Assembly: GCF_900626155.1 (NCBI RefSeq)
Contig: NZ_LR130844.1
Span: forward strand, 1,632,880 to 1,696,879
Direction: 5' to 3'
Length of the DNA stretch: 64,000 bases
DNA from: Anaerococcus vaginimassiliensis
GTDB taxonomy: Bacteria; Bacillota; Clostridia; Tissierellales; Peptoniphilaceae
The notes beneath the pieces were generated by a model. That model saw nothing but the letters and a program-made list of their open reading frames with translations. It did no database searches and had not been told where the DNA came from. The translations under genes were made by a program, and so were the position numbers. Positions 36,505-43,081 of the stretch are shown here, one piece after another (the stretch's first letter is position 1; each line of letters starts with the position of its first letter).

Positions 36505-37077
36505 TTACCTCCTCTGTCTTAGTAATTTTTCCATCATATCTTCTCCATAATCTTCATAAACTTCAGTACAGTTTTCTTTCACTATGTCATAAATTTCATA
36601 CCATAGAAGATTTGCTGTCTTTTGAAACTGACTAGACATCTGTACAAATGGAGATGCAATAACTCCACCAGTTGTAGGATGCTTTCCTAAAAGTCCAAAT
36701 TGACTTATTGCCTCTTCACATTGAATGTATCTTGCAAAAGCCTGGGAGTAGGATTCTAATAATCTTGGATTTACTAAGTTTTCACAGTTTCTCTGTTTTA
36801 ACCAACCCCATGTCTCTTTATATATTTCATCTGCACCTAGTGGTATTCCATTCTTTTGTTTTGCAGATAGATAATCACTAGGTGCTGGCATATCTGTTCC
36901 ATCAAGAACTGCTCCATCTGGTAAGTCAACTGCATCTATTTCTTCTGGAGTGAATGTTGGAATATCATTCATTAGTATTTCTACTTTTTTACCTTTTTCT
37001 ATTTTTTCAACAGCAGGCTGTGGTTTTCCTCCTGCTTTTACTCTTCTTCCACCTCTATATGTTCCGTCTTTAGCGAT
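36505..37077 (-). CDS. Terminase small subunit (P27 family), ATC at the start position
   Basis: The frame encodes a P27-type small terminase: AKDGTYRGGRRVKAGGKP at the N-terminus, WGWLKQRNCENLVNPRLLES, AFARYIQCEEAISQFGL and TTGGVIASPFVQMSSQFQKT. A perfect AGGAGG (37085-37090) stands 7 nt before ATC (37075-37077), exactly where homologues have ATG before AKDGTY. The nearest ATG (36972) would delete 35 conserved residues and lacks a good ribosome site. ATC either initiates poorly or is an inactivating substitution. Its product selects phage DNA for packaging with TerL. Confidence 0.85.
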   Translation of the reverse strand: MAKDGTYRGGRRVKAGGKPQPAVEKIEKGKKVEILMNDIPTFTPEEIDAVDLPDGAVLDGTDMPAPSDYLSAKQKNGIPLGADEIYKETWGWLKQRNCENLVNPRLLESYSQAFARYIQCEEAISQFGLLGKHPTTGGVIASPFVQMSSQFQKTANLLWYEIYDIVKENCTEVYEDYGEDMMEKLLRQRR

Positions 37078-37099
37078 AGTATCACCTCCTAGTTTATTA

Positions 37100-37194
37100 T
37101 TCTTTAATAGGGCCTTTGAACCCGTTTTTTTGTGCGTGAGAGGGCGGCACCGTTGGTAGGGAAATCAGCTTTTAAGATAACGACTCCCCCTCCC
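37100..37194. other. Candidate cos (packaging) region
   Basis: Between the HNH gene and small terminase lies a locally G/C-rich segment (GAGAGGGCGGCACCGTTGG at about 37138-37157, and CTCCCCCTCCCTC near 37183) in otherwise very AT-rich DNA. In HK97-type cos phages with an HNH-assisted terminase the cohesive-end site lies at this place. The cleavage position is not deduced. Confidence 0.4.
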
Positions 37195-37559
37195 TCAAAA
37201 CTTTTCTCGTCCAAATCTATCTCCACTCTTTGCATGAATCTTTGAATGACAAGATTTACAAAGACTCATAAGATTATCTTCGTCATTAGTTCCACCACGA
37301 GAAAGAGGAAGTATGTGATGTACTTCCTCTACCTTTGTCATTCTATTTTCTTTTAAACACATTTCACAAAGTGGATGTTCACTGACATATCTTTTTCTTA
37401 TAAGTCTCCACGCTTTTCCATAACGCTTGTGAGTTTTAGGGTCTCGTTTATATTTTTCATAGTTTTTGTTGTATTCTTTCTCATGTTTCTTACAGAATCG
37501 TCCATCAACTAACTCTGGACAACTGGATGTGAACATGGTCTCTTAGGTTTTCTTGGCAC
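37195..37559 (-). pseudogene. Terminase-associated HNH endonuclease with N-terminal frameshift
   Basis: The main frame from 37536 encodes RFCKKHEKEYNKNYEKYKRD, YGKAWRLIRKRYVSEHPLCE and VEEVHHILPLSRGGTNDEDN followed by LMSLCKSCHSKIHAKSG: a complete HNH core with two zinc Cys pairs. Upstream, GTG at 37559 with GGAG before it starts VPRKPKRPCSHP in another frame. Adding one base near 37522-37526 joins them into CSHPGCPELVDGRF, the family's normal N-terminus, which also restores the first Cys pair. It is either a real deletion or a sequencing error. Such HNH proteins assist TerL in cos cleavage in HK97-type phages. Confidence 0.8.
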
Positions 37560-37579
37560 TTTATCACTCCATAAAGAAA

Positions 37580-37604
37580 GCCTCGAAGATTAAATCTTCA
37601 AGGC
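37580..37604 (-). terminator. Hairpin between late regulator and HNH gene
   Basis: GCCTTGAAGAT and ATCTTCGAGGC (minus strand) pair with one mismatch across TTA and are followed by TTTCTTTAT. It may end the early transcript just before the packaging genes. Confidence 0.55.
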
Positions 37605-37650
37605 TCTATTAATTATTCTTTTGCTATTTTAATAATACTACAACTCCATA

Positions 37651-37676
37651 GTGACATTCTATGACATTTCATGACA
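37651..37676 (-). repeat. Three TGTCA repeats at 10-bp spacing
   Basis: On the minus strand TGTCATGAAA, TGTCATAGAA and TGTCACTATG follow each other with exact 10-bp period, overlapping the last codons of the DUF1492 gene and lying upstream of the packaging genes. A shorter copy is at 38164-38181. They look like helical-phase binding sites for an activator, plausibly the DUF1492/ArpU-like protein itself. Confidence 0.6.
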
Positions 37677-38087
37677 AGGTTTGATTAGATTTGAAGTTTC
37701 TTTTAACCCCAGATTGTGAAGCCTATGAATATGCCTAATATCGTAATTCATATCAACTGCTATCTTCTCCCAAGTCTCATAACAAAGATATCTTTTTTCA
37801 AGGATAACTTGAAGTTCCTTATTTTGAATCTGTTTGATTGTTCCAACCATCTCTGCTTTCAAGTCTACCAACTTATCTATATCCCTATTTATTTCTTCTT
37901 GGAGATCTACAATCTTTACGATAGTATCTTCAAGTTTTGATGTTCCTCTACTAAGGCTCTTAGGCATATCTGATAAAGTCGATGTAGCTTTTGTTGCTAG
38001 AGCGTTGAGTGATTCAACTTGCTCCAGCTTGCTATTAATTCTTTTGTCTAAATAAAAAGCTTGTTTTAAATATTCTTTTGCGTTCAT
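37659..38087 (-). CDS. DUF1492 / ArpU-like late transcription regulator
   Basis: The 142-residue protein has a long N-terminal helix (AKEYLKQAFYLDKRINSKLE, about 1-95) and a C-terminal sigma-region-4-like helix-turn-helix (LEKRYLCYETWEKIAVDMNY, then DIRHIHRLHNLGL, about 100-135), ending CHEMS. This is the DUF1492 group, found just before terminase genes in Firmicute phages and believed to activate late transcription. Its 3' end overlaps three 10-bp-spaced TGTCA repeats and its 5' side has two more, suggesting it controls itself and the packaging/structural operon. Confidence 0.82.
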   Translation of the reverse strand: MNAKEYLKQAFYLDKRINSKLEQVESLNALATKATSTLSDMPKSLSRGTSKLEDTIVKIVDLQEEINRDIDKLVDLKAEMVGTIKQIQNKELQVILEKRYLCYETWEKIAVDMNYDIRHIHRLHNLGLKETSNLIKPCHEMS

Positions 38088-38163
38088 TTCTTACCTCCAT
38101 AAGTTTTGAGGTAAGTTCTCCATAGAACTCCTACTCGTATATTAAGCTTAGCAAATTTTGATA

Positions 38164-38179
38164 GTGACATTCTATAACA

Positions 38180-38181
<2 letters not shown>
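38164..38181 (-). repeat. Second TGTCA/TGTTA repeat pair upstream of the late regulator
   Basis: TGTTATAGAA followed by TGTCACTATC on the minus strand, the same 10-bp period and nearly the same sequence as the block at 37651-37676. It lies between the helicase stop and the DUF1492 start. Confidence 0.55.
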
Positions 38182-39526
<1,345 letters not shown>

Positions 39527-39808
39527 TTAGTCACCTCCGATTCTCTTCATTATTTCATCAATGTTTTCTTTTGAATCAAGAACATAAACCTTAAAACCTA
39601 AATCTTTAAATTGCCTTATTCTCTTTTTCTGAATTGGTCTTGGTTCTCCTCCAGGTCTTTTTGTTTCAACAAATCCGATTTTACCTTTAGGTAGAAGTAT
39701 TATCCTGTCTGGTATTCCCGTCATTGAAGGGGATGTAAACTTAAGACATAGACCCTTGTTCTCTTTTACTCTTTTAACAAGGGAAGATTCAATCTCTTTC
39801 TCTCGCAA
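39527..39808 (-). CDS. VRR-NUC domain nuclease
   Basis: The 93-residue protein consists of one PD-(D/E)xK VRR-NUC domain: LCLKFTSPSMTGIPDRIILL with the catalytic Asp in GIPDR, then KIGFVETKRPGGEPRPIQKK with the ExK motif (ETK) and IQKKRIRQFKDLGFKVYVLD. Stand-alone VRR-NUC proteins act as structure-specific nucleases, likely on replication or recombination intermediates. It starts at TTG 39808 with GGAAGGAG before it, inside the end of the YozE-like gene, and abuts the helicase gene. Confidence 0.93.
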   Translation of the reverse strand: MREKEIESSLVKRVKENKGLCLKFTSPSMTGIPDRIILLPKGKIGFVETKRPGGEPRPIQKKRIRQFKDLGFKVYVLDSKENIDEIMKRIGGD

Positions 39809-40023
39809 TTTTCATACTCCTTCCACGCTTCTTCAAAAGTCATCATACAATCATAACAAGCACCCTGACTTTCTAAATAATTTTTAATCAGTCTTTTCCA
39901 GCCCTTAAATTTCCCTGTTTTATTTTTAGGAAAGTCTCTATCTTCCTTCATATCTCTTGCTAAATCTCCTCTTGGAGACTTTTCATTTAAGTGATTTTTC
40001 ATCATGTAGTTATAGAAATTCAT
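39766..40023 (-). CDS. YozE-like SAM-fold protein
   Basis: The 85-residue protein (MNFYNYMMKNHLNEKSPRGD, LARDMKEDRDFPKNK, LIKNYLESQGACYDCMMTFE) matches the YozE family, a small helical SAM-like fold first known from Bacillus. Phage copies are frequent in replication blocks. It overlaps the VRR-NUC gene by 43 nt. Function unknown; a protein or DNA contact role is likely from the fold. Confidence 0.8.
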   Translation of the reverse strand: MNFYNYMMKNHLNEKSPRGDLARDMKEDRDFPKNKTGKFKGWKRLIKNYLESQGACYDCMMTFEEAWKEYENCERKRLNLPLLKE

Positions 40024-40287
40024 AAATCCTCCATTTTTCTAAAGTGTTGTATAGTGTAGCTTTATATAAACCTTTTACACGAGAGAATAAAAATAATATA
40101 TAAAAGAAAGTAGGCTATAACTATTCACACCATACAAAATGCGTATATTAAGCCATTTAAGTGTTAAGTCAAGTGTAAATAGTCATGTCTTTTTGTAGTT
40201 TAGTGTATGCACTTTTCATTAATTAAGAAAAACTTTTTTCTATACAATCATCTTTATTTAGCCTATAAATGCTACACTAAGATGCAT
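40024..40287. other. Non-coding gap with end-to-end inverted repeat
   Basis: The 264-bp AT-rich gap between the primase stop and the YozE start has no open frame. TAGTGTAGCTTTATA (40052-40066) and TATAAATGCTACACTA (40264-40279) are near-perfect inverted copies at its two ends. Further AGTGT-type motifs occur near 40042, 40160, 40176 and 40200. It lies inside the replication block, so a phage replication origin or a regulatory region is plausible. Confidence 0.5.
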
Positions 40288-42489
40288 TTATAAAAAGTCG
40301 TCTTCCGACTCCATTAAATCATTGATGGTTATACCGCCCCATTCAATTCCCCTATTTGTCCTTTTCTTTTCATAACCTTCTGCTATAAGGGCTCGTGAAA
40401 AATCTCTATTGTTCCTAATGTATTCTCCATTTGAACCAGCCCACTCACGATAAACTTGATATAACCTTGCACTCATTTCTTTATAATTTGTTCCTTTTAT
40501 GCATTTATCTGAAATAAAATGGTTTATCCAATCATTCTCTTCCTTATATAATCTTTTAGCATCATCTACAACATTACACTTTGGATATTTAAAGCCTGCA
40601 TCTATATATTCTTTTGCTCCTTCAATCATCCACTGTAGAATTGCCCCACCTGCTTTTTCTAGAAGCTTATCTATATAGTCTGTCTTAGGATTTTTAATGG
40701 CAACAGAAAATGGAGCCACCACAATTCTTCTCCAGGTTCCTCGATCATTAGAACCCACCTTTGGTAGATGATTTGTATAGAGAATAGTAGAATGCGTTGG
40801 CGTAAATGAAAAGGGTGCATAGTATTTTCTTTCTGCTGAAATATCATCAACACTTGCTATCTGCTTTAACATAGAACTTGACAGTCTTTGACCCTCTTCT
40901 GTTTCAGAGGCTAGAATAAATCTCTTACCACATAACTCTGCAAGATCAACCTTCACATTCTTCGCTCTTGTTGTTAAAGACTCAGCTGGAATTTTACCTG
41001 CATAGTCTCCAAGAACGTGAGCCTCTGAATTAAAGACTGTAGACTTCCCATTTCCTCCATCTCCGTAAGCTATAAGGAGTGCTTCTTCATAAACATGACC
41101 TATTAATGTCGACCCTGCATGGAACTTTAAGAAATTAATAAACTCATCATCTCCACCAGTTACATCCCTTAAAGTAGCTATCCACATATCCATATTATCC
41201 TTACTTGGAGCTAGGGCAGTAATCTTCGTGCAATAGTAAGACGGGTCATGCTCTTTTATTTCACTTGTTTTTAAATCAATAACTCCAACAGGTGTATTTA
41301 AAATAAAAGCATCTGCATCAAGTTTTTCATTTTTAACTTCTAACAAAGACTTAGCTAGTTTTAATATTCCAGATACTTTTCCGTGGTCGTTCATTTTTTT
41401 AGCAAAATTGAGATAAGCTTTTGCAGTATTTACTTTTAATTTTGCTTGTGCCTTTTCTTCCTTATTTCCCATCATTTCAGCATCTGCTAATTCTTGATAG
41501 GTCTCTTTAAATTCAATGCTTGCATTTTCTAAAACTTTTTTGGCAGTCTCCATATAAAGACTCATTACTTTTAGCTCAGAATCTTCCCATTTCTTGCCCG
41601 TCCAATAAAGCCAGCCTTGAGATATGGTGTAGATAGCTTTATTTTTGTTGTGCTTAGTAAAGATTTCAGCCATTGCTATATCTGTAAGTTTCTCTGGCTT
41701 ATATTCCTCATATCTTTCATTGTATTCTTCAGGTGGCACATAATCTTCACATGCTGATACTTTTTTATAGAACTTACAAGCTGACCTCCATATTTGTTCC
41801 AGTTCATCATCTGGAAGTGGTGGTGAACAAAGACTAGCTTTTTTATCAAATAGTTCTCTCGCCTCATCTGTATTTCCATATCGAATTAGAACCCTACCAG
41901 CAAAATGGTTCATAGTTGAATTTCTAGAGCCTTGCTGAATCAAGTCTTGAGAATTATCAAAATCCTCAAAGTCATCTTTTAGAATATCAGTTATATATTT
42001 CCTTCCCCTAACTATTTCAACGGCAGGATTCTTAACTCCAAAGAAAAACCTCGCTCCATCTAAAGCATTTCCATCAAAGAAAGTATAAGTCTCTGCCAAT
42101 TTTTCTTTTAATTCTACATAGTCATCAAGATTTGTAATCTTAGGAATTGGAAAATATATGTGCATTCTTGGTCTTGCAGCTTTTCCATTTTTTTCTTTTC
42201 TATGGTTTCTGCTGTAAACTATGGCAAATTTAACTCCATCAAATATTCTCTTTAAGTCATTAGCTGAAATCCAATCATCTGGATTTTCTGAATGGTCATT
42301 GTCTATATCCATAGGGACACATTCTGACTCTATAAAATTATCATTGGATCGATAGGAATTTTTATACTTAGCCATTACATGGTCGAAACTCGCAGCTTTC
42401 TCAAAAGACCTTACATCTACTGCATTAACCTCATTTGGATAAACACAGTTTGACTCCACTCCTATTAAATTTGAGGTGTATATTTTCAA
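40288..42489 (-). CDS. Phage primase-helicase (P4/D5 type)
   Basis: The 733-residue protein has an N-terminal archaeo-eukaryotic-type prim-pol (about 1-200: ECVPMDIDNDHSENPDDW with the catalytic DxD, then ARPRMHIYFPIPK with the catalytic His). A D5 N-terminal domain follows (about 270-420), then a C-terminal superfamily 3 helicase (about 440-650: IAYGDGGNGKSTVFNSEA Walker A, GKRFILASETEEGQRLSSS Walker B, HSTILYTNHLPKVGSNDRGT sensor/arginine region). It primes and unwinds phage DNA and partners with the family A polymerase upstream. Confidence 0.93.
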   Translation of the reverse strand: MKIYTSNLIGVESNCVYPNEVNAVDVRSFEKAASFDHVMAKYKNSYRSNDNFIESECVPMDIDNDHSENPDDWISANDLKRIFDGVKFAIVYSRNHRKEKNGKAARPRMHIYFPIPKITNLDDYVELKEKLAETYTFFDGNALDGARFFFGVKNPAVEIVRGRKYITDILKDDFEDFDNSQDLIQQGSRNSTMNHFAGRVLIRYGNTDEARELFDKKASLCSPPLPDDELEQIWRSACKFYKKVSACEDYVPPEEYNERYEEYKPEKLTDIAMAEIFTKHNKNKAIYTISQGWLYWTGKKWEDSELKVMSLYMETAKKVLENASIEFKETYQELADAEMMGNKEEKAQAKLKVNTAKAYLNFAKKMNDHGKVSGILKLAKSLLEVKNEKLDADAFILNTPVGVIDLKTSEIKEHDPSYYCTKITALAPSKDNMDMWIATLRDVTGGDDEFINFLKFHAGSTLIGHVYEEALLIAYGDGGNGKSTVFNSEAHVLGDYAGKIPAESLTTRAKNVKVDLAELCGKRFILASETEEGQRLSSSMLKQIASVDDISAERKYYAPFSFTPTHSTILYTNHLPKVGSNDRGTWRRIVVAPFSVAIKNPKTDYIDKLLEKAGGAILQWMIEGAKEYIDAGFKYPKCNVVDDAKRLYKEENDWINHFISDKCIKGTNYKEMSARLYQVYREWAGSNGEYIRNNRDFSRALIAEGYEKKRTNRGIEWGGITINDLMESEDDFL

Positions 42490-42876
42490 TTAGGATACCT
42501 CCTTTATATAGCGAATCTTCATTTTTCTCTTCTCAGCAATCTTTATTTCTTCAGCCATTCCAGGACTTATCTTGTCACCAAAGACCCATACTTCTTCACA
42601 TTTTCCAAGAAGGACATAATTAAAATGCATGGCAAGTCTTCTCTCACTTTCATCACTCATAAACTGAGGAAATAAAAGATGTGGTGCGATGGGAATATTT
42701 CCTTCATCTAAAGCATAGCGAGAATACTTCTGTGCCTTGATTACATTATTTTCTACATCTCCAGAAAATGGACTGCAGATATATACCAGGGGATAGTATC
42801 TCTTCTCTGCATTTTTAATTGTTTGATAAGGAGTGGGGTCCTTGCACCCACTCCCGTTGTATAGTTCCTTATTCAT
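42490..42876 (-). CDS. DUF4406 nucleotide-hydrolase-like protein
   Basis: The 128-residue protein contains YPLVYICSPFSGDVENNVI, KAQKYSRYALDEGNIPIAPH, LLFPQFMSDESERRLAMHFN and VWVFGDKISPGMAEEIKIAE. This is the DUF4406 group related to nucleoside 2-deoxyribosyltransferases. It probably acts on nucleotides or nucleosides during phage DNA synthesis. The N-terminal 25 residues are an extra, unassigned segment. It overlaps the upstream zinc-ribbon gene by 8 nt and abuts the primase gene. Confidence 0.82.
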   Translation of the reverse strand: MNKELYNGSGCKDPTPYQTIKNAEKRYYPLVYICSPFSGDVENNVIKAQKYSRYALDEGNIPIAPHLLFPQFMSDESERRLAMHFNYVLLGKCEEVWVFGDKISPGMAEEIKIAEKRKMKIRYIKEVS

Positions 42877-43069
42877 AAATATCCCTCATTGTTTCACTAC
42901 AAGTATTACAGCAAACTTGGGTAGAAACTAAATCCCCCTCTTCCAATACTTCAACTAAATCGACTCGAACTTCTTTTCCGCACTTTGGACAGGTGCAAAA
43001 TACATTCTCATCATTTATTTCAATGCTTACTTCCATGACATCATTTATTTTTTCTTTAACATAAAACAT
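42869..43069 (-). CDS. Small zinc-ribbon protein
   Basis: The 66-residue protein has two Cys pairs, CTCPKCGKEV and QVCCNTCSETM, forming one zinc ribbon, with an acidic linker. GGAGGTTTATTC precedes ATG. It lies 12 nt after the DNA polymerase stop and before the DUF4406 gene. No specific family is recognised; a nucleic-acid-contacting role in replication is likely from the fold and context. Confidence 0.7.
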   Translation of the reverse strand: MFYVKEKINDVMEVSIEINDENVFCTCPKCGKEVRVDLVEVLEEGDLVSTQVCCNTCSETMRDIYE

Positions 43070-43081
43070 GAATAAACCTCC

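Noticed and set aside
37651-37676. CRISPR-like short repeats
   Set aside because: The units are 10 bp and contiguous with no spacers; they are better explained as protein-binding sites.
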